17,498 bases of DNA from Actinomycetota bacterium (GCA_030841245.1 JAVEDG010000091.1:1-17498); one strand, 5' to 3'. Counted from the stretch's first letter, positions 1-8,837 are shown. The notes: a model not told the origin generated them from the sequence alone. Translations and numbers: made by a program.

Positions 1-860
1 TCCTCGGCGGAGAACTCGACCGGCTCCTCCATCGCGGTGAGCGCCAGCAACTGCAGCAGGTGGTTCTGCAGCACGTCGCGGGCGGCGCCGGTCTGGTCGT
101 AGAAGCCGGCCCGGCCCCCGATCCCCACGTCCTCGGCCATCGTGATCTGCACCGAGTCGACGAAGTTCCCGTTCCACACCGGCTCGAACAACGTGTTGGC
201 GAAGCGGAGCGCCAGCAGGTTCTGGACCGTCTCCTTGCCCAGGTAGTGGTCGATGCGGAACACGTCGCCGGCGGTGAACACGTCGTCGACCAGGTCGTTG
301 AGCTCGCGGCTGCTCGCCAGGTCGTGGCCGAACGGCTTCTCGACGACGACCCGTCGCCAACCGCCGCGCACGTCGTCGTCGGCCATCCGGGTGCGCTGCA
401 TCTGCTTGAGGACGACGGGGAACATCGACGGCGGGATGGACAGGTAGAAGGCCGCGTTGCCCTGGATGCCGTGGCTGTCCTCGAGCTCGATCAGCGTCTG
501 GCTGAGCTGGTCGAACGCCGCGTCGTCGTCGAACGCGCCGGGCACGAACTTGATGCTGTCGACCAGCCGCTTCCACACGTCCTCCCGGAAGCCGGTGCGC
601 GAGTGCTGGCGGGCCGACTCCCGGGCCAGTGCCTCGAAGTCGCCGTCGCCCCAGTCGCGCCGGGCGAAGCCGAGCAGCGCGAAGCCCGGTGGCAAGAGGC
701 CGCGGTTGGCCAGGTCGTAGACCGCGGGGATGAGCTTCTTGCGCGCCAGGTCGCCGGTGACGCCGAACACCACGAGTGCGCACGGTCCCGGGACCCGGGG
801 CAGCCGCCGGTCACGAACGTCGCGCAACGGGTTGTCGGGCATCGCGTGCAGCTCGGTCAC
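1..860 (-). CDS. zwf: Glucose-6-phosphate 1-dehydrogenase (partial; C-terminus beyond left edge)
   Basis: Oxidises glucose 6-phosphate to 6-phosphogluconolactone with NAD(P)+, the entry step of the oxidative pentose phosphate pathway, in the cytoplasm. Only the first 286 residues are present. The dinucleotide-binding motif GVTGDLARKK is at residues 33-42, EKPFG at 174-178, and the family active-site signature RIDHYLGKE at 202-210, so identity is clear. Full-length members are about 500 residues; the rest lies outside the window. The chosen GTG start at 860 overlaps the pgi stop as GTGA and has GAGGA six bases upstream; an ATG at 842 (residue 7) is the alternative. It is the last gene visible in the tkt-tal-pgi-zwf operon. 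opcA and pgl commonly follow zwf in actinobacteria but cannot be seen here. Confidence 0.97.
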   Translation of the reverse strand, partial: MTELHAMPDNPLRDVRDRRLPRVPGPCALVVFGVTGDLARKKLIPAVYDLANRGLLPPGFALLGFARRDWGDGDFEALARESARQHSRTGFREDVWKRLVDSIKFVPGAFDDDAAFDQLSQTLIELEDSHGIQGNAAFYLSIPPSMFPVVLKQMQRTRMADDDVRGGWRRVVVEKPFGHDLASSRELNDLVDDVFTAGDVFRIDHYLGKETVQNLLALRFANTLFEPVWNGNFVDSVQITMAEDVGIGGRAGFYDQTGAARDVLQNHLLQLLALTAMEEPVEFSAE

Positions 861-2467
861 GTGGCGTCCTCGCAGGCGCTCAGCAGCTGTTGGACCCCGG
901 CTGCCCGGTCGCGCAGGTGCAGGCGGAGCGCCGGCCGGCCCCGCTTGCCGATCGCGCGCAGGTCGCCGAGGGCCTGGGCGAGCTGGAGCCGGCCGAAGGT
1001 GTAGGGCCGACCGGGGACGTCGACGTCGTCGGTGACCGCACCGGTCACCTGCAGGAAGACGCCGACCTGCGGACCTCCCTTGTGGAACTGGCCGGTCGAG
1101 TGGAGGAACCGCGGACCCCACCCGAATGAGGTCGCCCGGCCGCCGAGCCGGCGGGCCAGGCTGGGCCGCACCCCGGAGATCGCACTCTCCCCGTGGCGGT
1201 CCAGGTACGCCATGACGGCGAGGTAGCCCGACTCCGGTACCGCACCGAGCAGCCGCTGCACCGCGCCGGCAAGGTCGGCGGCCCCGTCGAGCAGCGTCGG
1301 GTCGCCGTAGACCTCGACCGCCCCGTCGGTCACCGCCGGGTCGCCCGTCGGGAGCGGACCGTCGCCCGCCTCGGCGAGGATCTTCGCGGTGTTCTCCTTG
1401 GACTCGGCGACGTTGGGCTGGTCGAACGGATTGATGTCGATGACCCGACCTGCCACGGCCGTGGCGAACTCCCACAGCAACAGCTGCGCTCCGAGCGAGC
1501 CGCTGACCGATCCGGCGCCCGGCGAGTCGCCCTGACCGAGCAGGACGCGTTGGGTGTCGGACGTGACGACGGCGAAGCCAGGCGCCGCGGGGCTCTCGAC
1601 CACCACTGGGAGCAGCCCGCGCCCGTCCTTGCCCGTCGACTCCGCGATGAGCTGCTCGGCCCAGTCACCGAACCCGACGATCCCCGACCCGCCGTCGGCG
1701 ATGGCCAGCTTGTCCATTCCCTGGCGCGCACCCTCGCCCAGGGCGGCGCCGAGCTCGAGCCCCGGGTTGTCCTCGTCCGAGGCCAGGTACCCGCGCAGCA
1801 CCCTGGCGTCGGCCAGCAGCCGCTCGACATCGGCGCCGGCCAGTGCGCTGGGCACGAGGCCGAACGCCGAGAGCGCGCTGTAGCGGCCGCCGACGTCCGG
1901 GTCGGCGAGCACGACCTCGTAACCGGCCTCGTTCGCGGCCGCCTCGAGCGGGGATCCAGGGTCGGTCACGACGACGATGCGTTGCGCGATCTCGGCATCG
2001 GTCAGGCCGGCGGCCCGGAACGCCCCTTCGTAGGCTCGGCGGTGGCTGTCGGTCTCGACCGTGCCGCCGCTCTTGGAAGCCACGACCACGACGGTGCGGT
2101 CGAGCCGGTCGCGAAGGGCCGCACCGACCTGGTGCGGGTCGGTCGTGTCGAGGATGGTGAGCTCCACGCCGGCGGTCCGAGTGATGACCTCCGGCGCCAG
2201 TGACGAGCCGCCCATCCCGGCCAGTACGACGTGGTCGAGCCCGGCCGCGACCAGCCGCTCATGCAGCTCGCGCAGCCGGGGAACGAGCTGCTCTGAGGTG
2301 TCGGGCAGGTCGATCCACGCGAGGCGCTTGGCCGCCTCGGCCTCGGCCGCCTTGCCCCACAGCGTCGGGTCCTTGTCGAGCAGGGCCGCGGCCACGCCCG
2401 CCAGCCCGCCGACGTCTGGCGGCTGCGGCAGCCGCACGTTGACCGGGCTGCCCTGAGGACTGTTCAT
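857..2467 (-). CDS. pgi: Glucose-6-phosphate isomerase, Tal-Pgi type
   Basis: Interconverts glucose 6-phosphate and fructose 6-phosphate in the cytoplasm, joining the tkt/tal products to zwf. The protein is 536 residues. Sugar-phosphate isomerase (SIS-like) motifs are visible: GMGGSSLAPEV around 84-93, SKSGGT 131-136, GGRYSALS 193-200, ESTGK 276-280, NPFDQPNVA 346-354 and HSTGQFHKGGP 456-466. The sequence resembles the isomerase half of bifunctional transaldolase/phosphoglucose isomerase proteins more than classical E. coli-type Pgi (family knowledge, not searched). The ATG at 2467 overlaps the tal stop as ATGA and follows a GGAG about ten bases upstream. The frame stays open upstream through tal, but that part is a shadow of tal. 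The gene ends in a GTGA overlap with zwf, so translation is probably coupled through the operon. Confidence 0.94.
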   Translation of the reverse strand: MNSPQGSPVNVRLPQPPDVGGLAGVAAALLDKDPTLWGKAAEAEAAKRLAWIDLPDTSEQLVPRLRELHERLVAAGLDHVVLAGMGGSSLAPEVITRTAGVELTILDTTDPHQVGAALRDRLDRTVVVVASKSGGTVETDSHRRAYEGAFRAAGLTDAEIAQRIVVVTDPGSPLEAAANEAGYEVVLADPDVGGRYSALSAFGLVPSALAGADVERLLADARVLRGYLASDEDNPGLELGAALGEGARQGMDKLAIADGGSGIVGFGDWAEQLIAESTGKDGRGLLPVVVESPAAPGFAVVTSDTQRVLLGQGDSPGAGSVSGSLGAQLLLWEFATAVAGRVIDINPFDQPNVAESKENTAKILAEAGDGPLPTGDPAVTDGAVEVYGDPTLLDGAADLAGAVQRLLGAVPESGYLAVMAYLDRHGESAISGVRPSLARRLGGRATSFGWGPRFLHSTGQFHKGGPQVGVFLQVTGAVTDDVDVPGRPYTFGRLQLAQALGDLRAIGKRGRPALRLHLRDRAAGVQQLLSACEDAT

Positions 2468-3585
2468 ACGGTCGGATCTCCGGCCAGCCGCTCGAGCTCC
2501 TTGCTGGTCGACTCGAGCAGCTCGCTCCACGACACCTCGAACTTGGACACGCCCTCGTCCTCGAGGACCGCGACGACATCGTCGTAGTCGATGCCGACCT
2601 CGGCGAGCCGGTCCATGACCGAGTGCGCGCCGGCGTACTCGCCGCGCACTGTGTCGCCCCTGACGACGCCGTGGTCGGCGACCGCGTCGAGGGTCGCCTC
2701 GGGCATGGTGTTGACCACGTCGCGGGTGACCAGATCGATGACGTACATCGTGTCGTCGTACTCCGGGTCCTTGACGCCGGTCGACGCCCACAGCGGCCGT
2801 TGCGTGTGCGCGCCGGCGGCGGCGAGCGCTCGCCACCGGTCGGACTCGAGCACCTTCTCGAAGTGCTCGTAGGCCAGGCGGGCATTGGCGATCGCAGCCT
2901 TGCCGCGCAGGTCGGTCGCGGCCGACGTGCCCAGCTTGCCCAGCCGCTTGTCGATCTCGGTGTCGACCCGGCTGACGAAGAACGACGCGACCGAGGTCAG
3001 GCGGGACAGGTCGTGGCCGGCCGCCCGGGCTCGTTCCATGCCGTCGAGGAAGGCGTCTACGACCTCTGCGTAGCGCTGCAGCGAGAAGATCAGCGTGACG
3101 TTGACGCTGATCCCCTCCGCCAGGCACTGCGAGATCGCCGGCAGCCCGGCCTTGGTCGCCGGGATCTTGATGAACAGGTTGGGACGGTCGACGAGCCACC
3201 ACAGCTGACGCGCCTCGGCGACCGTCTTGTCGGTCTCGTGCGCGAGCCGCGGGTCGACCTCGATGGAGACCCGGCCGTCAACACCGTCGGAGGCCTCGTA
3301 GACGGGGCGGAACACGTCGCAGGCCCCGCGCACGTCGTACGCCGTGACCATGCGCAGGGCCTCCTCGACGCCGACCCCCCGGTGGGCCAAGTCACGCAGC
3401 TGACGGTCGTAGAGATCGCTGTCGCTGATCGCCTTCTGGAAGATCGTGGGGTTGGTCGTCACCCCGACAACGTGCTTGTCCCGGACCAGATCGGCCAGAC
3501 CGTTCGTGACGAGCCGGCCGCGGCTCATGTCGTCCAGCCAGATCGCGACGCCTTCGTCGGAGAGCCTGCGCAGGGAGTCGGTCAT
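2464..3585 (-). CDS. tal: Transaldolase
   Basis: Transfers a dihydroxyacetone unit from sedoheptulose 7-phosphate to glyceraldehyde 3-phosphate, in the non-oxidative pentose phosphate pathway (cytoplasm). The 373-residue length suits the actinobacterial transaldolase group. Seen in the protein: VGVTTNPTIFQKAI (about 40-53), the Schiff-base lysine K140 in KIPAT, NVTLIFSLQRY (162-172) and SFFVSRVDTEID (201-212). The ATG at 3585 has GAGGA just upstream (GGTGAGGATCG before ATG). The gene follows tkt after 50 bases with no visible terminator, and its stop overlaps the pgi start (ATGA). In some bacteria tal and this type of pgi are fused into one protein; here they are two genes. Confidence 0.97.
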   Translation of the reverse strand: MTDSLRRLSDEGVAIWLDDMSRGRLVTNGLADLVRDKHVVGVTTNPTIFQKAISDSDLYDRQLRDLAHRGVGVEEALRMVTAYDVRGACDVFRPVYEASDGVDGRVSIEVDPRLAHETDKTVAEARQLWWLVDRPNLFIKIPATKAGLPAISQCLAEGISVNVTLIFSLQRYAEVVDAFLDGMERARAAGHDLSRLTSVASFFVSRVDTEIDKRLGKLGTSAATDLRGKAAIANARLAYEHFEKVLESDRWRALAAAGAHTQRPLWASTGVKDPEYDDTMYVIDLVTRDVVNTMPEATLDAVADHGVVRGDTVRGEYAGAHSVMDRLAEVGIDYDDVVAVLEDEGVSKFEVSWSELLESTSKELERLAGDPTV

Positions 3586-3635
3586 CGATCCTCACCCTTC
3601 TCGTGGTGTGGGTGATCCGTGGTCGTGCGGACGAA

Positions 3636-5759
3636 TCAGGTGCCGGTCGTCGTGCCCGTGATGGCTCCTACCCGCTCCAGCGTGGCGTGTGCCGCCGCCA
3701 CGACCCGGTCACGGGTGAACCCGAACTGTTCGAACAACACCGACGCGGCTGCGCTTCCGCCGAAGTGCTCGAGGCTGACGATCTCGCCGGAGTCGCCCAC
3801 GACATCGCGCCAGCCCTGCCCGACCGCGGCCTCGACACTGACCCTGGCCTTGATCCCCGTCGGCAGGACCAGCTGCTGATAGGCCCGGTCCTGCTCGCGG
3901 AACCACTCGATGCAGGGCATGGACACGACCCGGGTCGGGGTGCCCTCCGACTCGAGGACTTGACGGGCATCGAGCGCCAGCGACACCTCCGAGCCGGTGG
4001 CCACCACGATGACCCGGGGCTGCCCGTCGGAGGCGTCGGCGAGTACGTAGCCGCCGCGGGAGGCGCCGTCGGCCGGAGCTATCCCGGTGGCGTCCGAGCG
4101 GTCGAGCGTCGGCACCTTCTGCCGGGTCAGGCAGAGCCCGGCCGGCCGGTCGGTGTGCTCGAGGACGGTGTGCCAGCAGACGACGGTCTCGTTGGCGTCG
4201 GCGGGGCGCACCACGTCGAGGCCGGGGATGGCACGCAATGCGGCCAGGTGCTCGACCGGCTGGTGGGTCGGCCCGTCCTCCCCGAGACCGATCGAGTCGT
4301 GCGTCCAGACGTAGGTCACCGGCAGCTTCATCAGCGCCGCAAGCCGCACGGCGGGGCGCATGTAGTCGCTGAAGACGAGGAACGTGCCGCCGTAGGGTCG
4401 GGTGCCGCCGTGCAGCGCGATGCCGTTGAGGATCGAGCCCATCGCGTGCTCGCGGATGCCGAAGTGCAGCACCCGGCCGAACGGGCCGCCGGGGAACTCC
4501 TTGGACTGGCGGTCCTCGGGCAGGAACGACGGCTCGCCCTTTGGTGTCGTGTTGTTGGAGCCGGCGAGGTCGGCGGACCCGCCCCAGAGCTCGGGGAGCA
4601 CCGGAGCGATCGCTGCGAGCACCTCGCCGCTGGCCTCGCGGGTCGCGATCCCCTTCTCGTCGGCGGGAAACTCAGGCAGCGCGTCGGACCACCCGTCGGG
4701 AAGCCGCCGCGTCTGCATCCGCTCGAGGAGGGCCGCGCCCGCCGGGTTGTCTGCCGCCCAGGCCTCGAAGCCGGTCGTCCACTCGGCATGCGCGGCGCGT
4801 CCGCGCGCTACGACCTCACGGGCGTGGGCCAGCACGTCCGGGTCGACGTCGAAGGTCTTGCTCGGGTCGAGCCCGAGGACCTTCTTGGTCGCAGCGACCT
4901 CGTCCGCGCCGAGCGCCGAGCCGTGCGCCTTGCCGGTGTTCTGGGCGTCCGGGGCGGGCCAGGCGATGATCGTGCGCAGGGCGATGAACGACGGCCGCTC
5001 GGTCTCGGCCCGGGCCGCCTCGAAGGCCGCAGCCAGCACTGCGGCGTTCTCGTCGTACTTGCCGTCGTCCTTGAGCCAGTTCACCCGCTGCACGTGCCAG
5101 CCGTAGGCCTCGTACCTCGCGACCGTGTCCTCCGACAGCGCGATGCTGGTGTCGTCCTCGATCGAGATGTGGTTGTCGTCGTAGAGCAGGCAGAGGTTGC
5201 CCAGCCTTTGGGTGCCGGCCAGAGAGGAGGCCTCGGAGCTGATCCCTTCCTCGATGTCGCCGTCGGAGGCGAAGCACCAGATGTTGTGGTCGAACGGGCT
5301 CTCGCCGGGTGCCGCGTCGGGGTCGAGCAGCCCGCGCTCCCGACGGGCGGCCATCGCCATGCCGACCGCGTTTCCCACACCCTGGCCCAGAGGTCCGGTG
5401 GTCGTCTCGACACCGACGGTGTGTCCGTGCTCGGGGTGTCCGGGAGTGAGCGAGCCCCAGGTCCGCAGGCTCTTGAGGTCGTCGAGCTCGAGGCCGTAGC
5501 CGGACAGGTAGAGCTGGATGTACAGCGTCAGGCTGGAGTGGCCGCAGGACAGGACGAACCGGTCGCGACCGGGCCACGCGGGGTCGGTCGGGTCGTGGCG
5601 GAGGAAGCGCTGGAAAAGGAGGTACGCGGCCGGTGCCAGGCTCATCGCGGTTCCGGGGTGGCCGTTGCCCGTCTTCTGCACCGCGTCCATCGCGAGGACC
5701 CGGACGGTGTCGACCGCCCGCCGGTCCAGGTCGGTCCACTCGATCGTCTTCGCGCTCAC
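3636..5759 (-). CDS. tkt: Transketolase
   Basis: Thiamine-diphosphate enzyme that moves two-carbon ketol units between pentose phosphate and glycolytic sugars. The 707-residue length is usual for a full-length transketolase. Motifs in order: GNGHPGTAMS with H34, SCGHSS (72-77), GPLGQGVGNAVGMA (122-135), the diphosphate/Mg-binding SDGDIEEG (165-172) with DDNHISI (194-200), then the pyrimidine-domain HFGIREHAMG with its catalytic glutamate and DSIGLGEDGPTHQPVEHL. The GTG start at 5759 lies 11 bases after AAGGAG. It is the first gene of the minus-strand sugar-phosphate operon and is transcribed divergently from ctaB across a 139-base spacer. No frameshift or missing catalytic residue was seen. 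Confidence 0.97.
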   Translation of the reverse strand: MSAKTIEWTDLDRRAVDTVRVLAMDAVQKTGNGHPGTAMSLAPAAYLLFQRFLRHDPTDPAWPGRDRFVLSCGHSSLTLYIQLYLSGYGLELDDLKSLRTWGSLTPGHPEHGHTVGVETTTGPLGQGVGNAVGMAMAARRERGLLDPDAAPGESPFDHNIWCFASDGDIEEGISSEASSLAGTQRLGNLCLLYDDNHISIEDDTSIALSEDTVARYEAYGWHVQRVNWLKDDGKYDENAAVLAAAFEAARAETERPSFIALRTIIAWPAPDAQNTGKAHGSALGADEVAATKKVLGLDPSKTFDVDPDVLAHAREVVARGRAAHAEWTTGFEAWAADNPAGAALLERMQTRRLPDGWSDALPEFPADEKGIATREASGEVLAAIAPVLPELWGGSADLAGSNNTTPKGEPSFLPEDRQSKEFPGGPFGRVLHFGIREHAMGSILNGIALHGGTRPYGGTFLVFSDYMRPAVRLAALMKLPVTYVWTHDSIGLGEDGPTHQPVEHLAALRAIPGLDVVRPADANETVVCWHTVLEHTDRPAGLCLTRQKVPTLDRSDATGIAPADGASRGGYVLADASDGQPRVIVVATGSEVSLALDARQVLESEGTPTRVVSMPCIEWFREQDRAYQQLVLPTGIKARVSVEAAVGQGWRDVVGDSGEIVSLEHFGGSAAASVLFEQFGFTRDRVVAAAHATLERVGAITGTTTGT

Positions 5760-5898
5760 CGTGTCAGCTGCTCCTTCGAGGTCACGCCGGAGGTCTCGCC
5801 CGGCGAGCCTACCCGTGCGATCTGCGATGACTCCTGGCCCCGGATACAGTGTCGGCGGCCCTGACAGCGTCCGACCGAGACCCCCGACCGAGGTGCCC
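5760..5898. promoter_or_regulatory. Divergent promoter region between tkt and ctaB
   Basis: This 139-base spacer separates two divergent genes and must carry promoters for both unless transcription comes from further away. On the minus strand a TAGGCT hexamer (5811-5806) fits the actinobacterial -10 pattern TANNNT and would start tkt transcription around 5800. On the plus strand TACAGT (5845-5850) fits the same pattern for ctaB, giving a leader of about 40 bases. No convincing -35 element accompanies either hexamer, so the exact assignments are weak. No long inverted repeat or riboswitch-like structure was noticed. Confidence 0.4.
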
Positions 5899-6855
5899 GT
5901 GACGGCAGTCGACTCGCGCCCGCGCGCGGGCCTGGCCTCGACCCCGCGACCCCCTCGAACCGTCCGTCAGGTCGTCTCCGGTTACCTCGCTCTGACCAAG
6001 CCGCGGATCATCGAGCTGCTGCTCGTGACGACGGTGCCCACCATGTTCCTGGCCGCCGGCGGGGTGCCGTCCCTGGGCCTGGTGCTCGCCACCCTGGCCG
6101 GGGGCAGCCTGGCGGCCGGCAGCGCCAACACGCTCAACTGCTACCTCGACCGCGACATCGACGTCGTGATGCACCGCACCGAGCGGCGACCGCTGGCGAC
6201 CGGCCTGGTCAGCCCCCGGGAGGCGTTGGTCTTCGGCACGGTGCAGGGCCTGGCCGCGGTCGCCTGGCTCACGGTGACCGTCAACGGACTGGCTGCAGCC
6301 CTGGCGCTGGGCGCGATCCTCTTCTACGTCTGCATCTACACGATGACGCTCAAGCGCCGTACGCCGCAGAACATCGTCTGGGGCGGAGCGGCCGGATGCA
6401 TGCCGGTCCTGATCGGTTGGGCGGCCGTCTCCGGGAGCCTGTCGTGGGTGCCGGTCGTGCTCTTCGGGGTCATCTTCTTCTGGACGCCGCCGCACTACTG
6501 GCCGTTGTCGATGCGCTTCCGTGACGACTACGCCGCGGCCGGGGTGCCGATGCTCCCGGTGGTCGCGGAGGCACCTGTGGTGGCCCGCCAGATCGTCCGC
6601 TACAGCTGGGCGATGGTGGCGACCTCACTGCTGCTGTGGCCGGTCGCAGGCACCACGCCGTTCTACGCCGGGTCCGCGACTGTCCTCGGTGCAGCTTTCC
6701 TGCTGGAGTCCCATCGCCTGCAGCGCCGCGTCCGGGGCGCGGTCGCCGGAGATCTGCCCGCCGCTGCGCTGGCCCCGATGCGGCTGTTCCACTGGTCCAT
6801 CTCCTATCTCACCCTGCTGTTCGTCGCCGTGGCCATCGACCCGCTGCTGCACTGA
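5899..6855 (+). CDS. ctaB: Protoheme IX farnesyltransferase (heme O synthase)
   Basis: Membrane prenyltransferase that adds a farnesyl group to heme B to give heme O, the precursor of heme A for cytochrome aa3 oxidase. The protein is 318 residues and hydrophobic, with repeated membrane segments. The UbiA-family prenyl-diphosphate-binding motif NCYLDRDIDVVMHRTERRPL begins at N80, with D84, D86 and D88. A second conserved loop, YTMTLKRRTPQNIVWGGAAG, lies at about 147-166, and LTKPRIIELLL opens the first helix. The GTG at 5899 was chosen because GAGG sits five bases upstream; GTG 5893 and ATG 5827 are in frame but have poorer context. It ends 4 bases from the stop of the convergent kinase gene. 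CtaA, the next enzyme, is encoded about 2.6 kb away. Confidence 0.95.
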   Translation: MTAVDSRPRAGLASTPRPPRTVRQVVSGYLALTKPRIIELLLVTTVPTMFLAAGGVPSLGLVLATLAGGSLAAGSANTLNCYLDRDIDVVMHRTERRPLATGLVSPREALVFGTVQGLAAVAWLTVTVNGLAAALALGAILFYVCIYTMTLKRRTPQNIVWGGAAGCMPVLIGWAAVSGSLSWVPVVLFGVIFFWTPPHYWPLSMRFRDDYAAAGVPMLPVVAEAPVVARQIVRYSWAMVATSLLLWPVAGTTPFYAGSATVLGAAFLLESHRLQRRVRGAVAGDLPAAALAPMRLFHWSISYLTLLFVAVAIDPLLH

Positions 6856-6859
6856 GGCG

Positions 6860-8134
6860 TCACTCCGCCGGCGGACCGAGGCGCATCGTCACCACCGCGC
6901 CGCCTCCGGCCGGTGACTCCACCTGCAGCGCGCCGCCGGAGGCGAGCGCGGTGCGGCGCGCGATGTCCAGCCCGAGCCCGGTCGAGCCGGCCCCGCTGCG
7001 ACCCCGCTCGAGCAGGGACGGATCGGCGAAGCCGGGGCCGTCGTCGCGGACGCTGACCAGCACCGCGGTGCCGTCGCGGCGCAGCTCCACACCGAAGCCG
7101 ATGCCCTCCTCGGTGTGCGAGAGGACGTTGCCCAGCAAGGCGTCCATCGCGGCTTCGAGGTCAGGTCGGCTGACCCGGACCCAGCTGGGCCGGTCGGGCA
7201 GGACGAGGGAGAGCCTGCGGTGCTGGTCCTCTGCCAGCACCTGCCAGAACGCAACGCGTTCGGACACGACGGACGTGGCGTCGCACCGGGCCTCGACCCC
7301 CTCGCGGATCGTCCGTCGGGCCTCACGGATGACGTCGTCGACGCCTCGGGTGAGCTCGTCCACCGCGCTGGTCAGCCGGCCCCGTGCCTCGTCGTCACGG
7401 ACCGACTCGGCCTCCAGCCGCAGCGCGGTGATGGGCGTCCGCAACCGGTGCGACAGATCCGCCACCGACTCGCGCTCGTGGGCCAGCAGCTCCCCGATGC
7501 GTGCTGCCAGCCGGTTCAGCGCAAGTCCCACCTCCCGGACCTCGTCCGGACCACCCGGCTCCGCCCGGGCGTCCAGATCACCCCGCCCCAGCCGCTCCGC
7601 GGTCGCGGCCAGCTCGGTCACCGGGCGGGTCATCGACCGGGCCAGCCGGTCGGCGACGACGAGAGAGAGGGCGAAGAGGGTCACGGCGAGCATGGCCAGC
7701 ACGGACCAGGCATGCCAGACGCCGGCGTCGAGAACCCGTTCGCTCATCAGGGTGCTGATCACGGCTGTCCCGTCGGTTCGGAGGACCGGCTGGTCGAGGA
7801 TCACCCGGCCGTCCGGAAGCGACCGCACCTCGGTGGCCCGCAGCCGGGGATCGACCGGGTGTCGCGCGGTGTCGAAGGGCCGGCCCACGACCGACCCGGA
7901 CGGCATTCGCACACGTACGACGAAGTCGCGGTCGGCCACCGCCGACACCGCCCGGCTGATCTCGGCCGCGGTGCCCACCGCCACGGTCGGCACGATGGAC
8001 TGGCTGCGGTCCGTGGCGGTGGCGATGGCCGCGTTCGTCGCTGCGCGGTCGATGAGCACGGCCAGGGGCAGGGTGAACGCCAACAGCACCACCGAGGTCG
8101 TGGCAGCTGCCAGCAGGACGAGCCGTCGCCTCAC
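6860..8134 (-). CDS. HAMP-domain sensor histidine kinase
   Basis: Membrane sensor of a two-component system; expected to phosphorylate the regulator encoded just upstream. The protein is 424 residues. Membrane helix 1 is at about 5-28, an extracytoplasmic sensor segment at about 29-142, helix 2 at about 143-163, and HAMP at about 161-213. The HisKA H-box DLSHRLRTPI carries phospho-acceptor H229. The ATPase domain has an N-box (ALLGNVLSH, 332-340), a G1 box (DDGPGF, 364-369) and a G2 box (GSTGLGLDIA, 383-392). The sensor region has no cysteine or histidine cluster, so it gives no hint of a metal ligand. The GTG at 8134 lies 7 bases after the regulator stop; an ATG closer to that stop runs into a stop codon after four codons. 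The signal is unknown. Confidence 0.93.
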   Translation of the reverse strand: MRRRLVLLAAATTSVVLLAFTLPLAVLIDRAATNAAIATATDRSQSIVPTVAVGTAAEISRAVSAVADRDFVVRVRMPSGSVVGRPFDTARHPVDPRLRATEVRSLPDGRVILDQPVLRTDGTAVISTLMSERVLDAGVWHAWSVLAMLAVTLFALSLVVADRLARSMTRPVTELAATAERLGRGDLDARAEPGGPDEVREVGLALNRLAARIGELLAHERESVADLSHRLRTPITALRLEAESVRDDEARGRLTSAVDELTRGVDDVIREARRTIREGVEARCDATSVVSERVAFWQVLAEDQHRRLSLVLPDRPSWVRVSRPDLEAAMDALLGNVLSHTEEGIGFGVELRRDGTAVLVSVRDDGPGFADPSLLERGRSGAGSTGLGLDIARRTALASGGALQVESPAGGGAVVTMRLGPPAE

Positions 8135-8141
8135 CGACCGC

Positions 8142-8825
8142 TCATCCCGGCGGCCCCACCAGCTTCACCCCGACACCGCGGATGGTGTGCAACAGCTGTG
8201 GTTCGTCGGCCGACTCGCCGAGCTTGCGGCGCAGCCAGGACAGATGAACGTCGACGGTCTTGTCCGCGCCACCGTAGGGCTGCTGCCACACCTCGGCGAG
8301 CAGCGTTCGCTTGGAGACGACCTCGTTCGGCCGGGCCGCGAGGTAGGCCAGCAGGTCGAACTCCCGCGGCCGCAGGTCCAGCGGGCGACCGCCCAGCACC
8401 GCCGTACGTCCCTTGAGATCCACGGCGAGATCGCCGACCTCGATCGTGCTTGCGGCGCCGTCGGTGCTGCTCCGGCGCAGGACCGCGCGGATCCTGGCGT
8501 CGAGCGCATCGGCGCTGAACGGCTTGACCACGTAGTCGTCGGCACCAGCGTCGAGAGCCTCGACGACCACCCGGTCGTCGTCGCGCGCGGTCGCCACGAT
8601 GACCGGCACCTGGCTGACCGACCGCAGCATCCGCAACAGCTGCGTGCCGTCGAGATCGGGCAGACCGAGGTCAAGCACCACCAGGTCGGGCGGGTCGTCG
8701 ATGGCGTGCTGCAGGCCGCCCATGGCGGTCGGTTCGGACGCGACGGCATGCCCGCGTTCCCCCAGCGCCCGGGTCAATGCGGTCCGGATGCGGAGGTCGT
8801 CCTCGATCAGCAGCAGAGACGCCAC
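8142..8825 (-). CDS. OmpR-family response regulator
   Basis: DNA-binding partner of the adjacent kinase. From the GTG at 8825 it is 227 residues, a normal length for this family. The receiver domain has an acidic pocket (EDD at 8-10), phospho-acceptor D52 in VVLDLGLPDLDG, and K101 in VVKPF. The C-terminal winged helix includes LRPREFDLLAYLA, the recognition region TVDVHLSWLRRKLG, and the final wing strand TIRGVGVKL. The 8825 start puts the receiver strand at residue 3 and has a TACGGT -10-like element six bases upstream, suggesting a leaderless message. A GTG at 8849 would add eight residues. The gene is divergent from the anchored protein at 8927, and the shared spacer holds GGGTTA repeats likely to be its binding site. 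Confidence 0.92.
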   Translation of the reverse strand: MASLLLIEDDLRIRTALTRALGERGHAVASEPTAMGGLQHAIDDPPDLVVLDLGLPDLDGTQLLRMLRSVSQVPVIVATARDDDRVVVEALDAGADDYVVKPFSADALDARIRAVLRRSSTDGAASTIEVGDLAVDLKGRTAVLGGRPLDLRPREFDLLAYLAARPNEVVSKRTLLAEVWQQPYGGADKTVDVHLSWLRRKLGESADEPQLLHTIRGVGVKLVGPPG

Positions 8826-8831
8826 GCCAAG

Positions 8832-8837
8832 ACCGTA
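8832..8837 (-). promoter_or_regulatory. Putative leaderless -10 element of the regulator-kinase operon
   Basis: The minus strand reads TACGGT here, fits TANNNT, and ends six bases before the GTG at 8825. It overlaps an inverted copy of the GGGTTA motif (8841-8836), so the regulator could control its own promoter. No clear -35 element was seen. Confidence 0.4.

Noticed and set aside
2468..3202. Upstream extension of the pgi reading frame through tal, as if one long Tal-Pgi protein
   Set aside because: The extra residues are Arg/Gly/Pro-rich and match no family, while the correct tal frame reads through the same bases with all catalytic motifs. pgi has its own ATG and ribosome binding site at 2467.
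3603..5864. 753-residue plus-strand reading frame opposite tkt
   Set aside because: It is an open antisense frame caused by high GC; composition is low-complexity His/Gly/Arg/Val with no motif, and tkt on the other strand is complete.
5518..5898. Longer N-terminus for ctaB reaching back into tkt
   Set aside because: The added residues are antisense to tkt and non-conserved; GTG 5899 has a well-placed GAGG and gives a normal family length.
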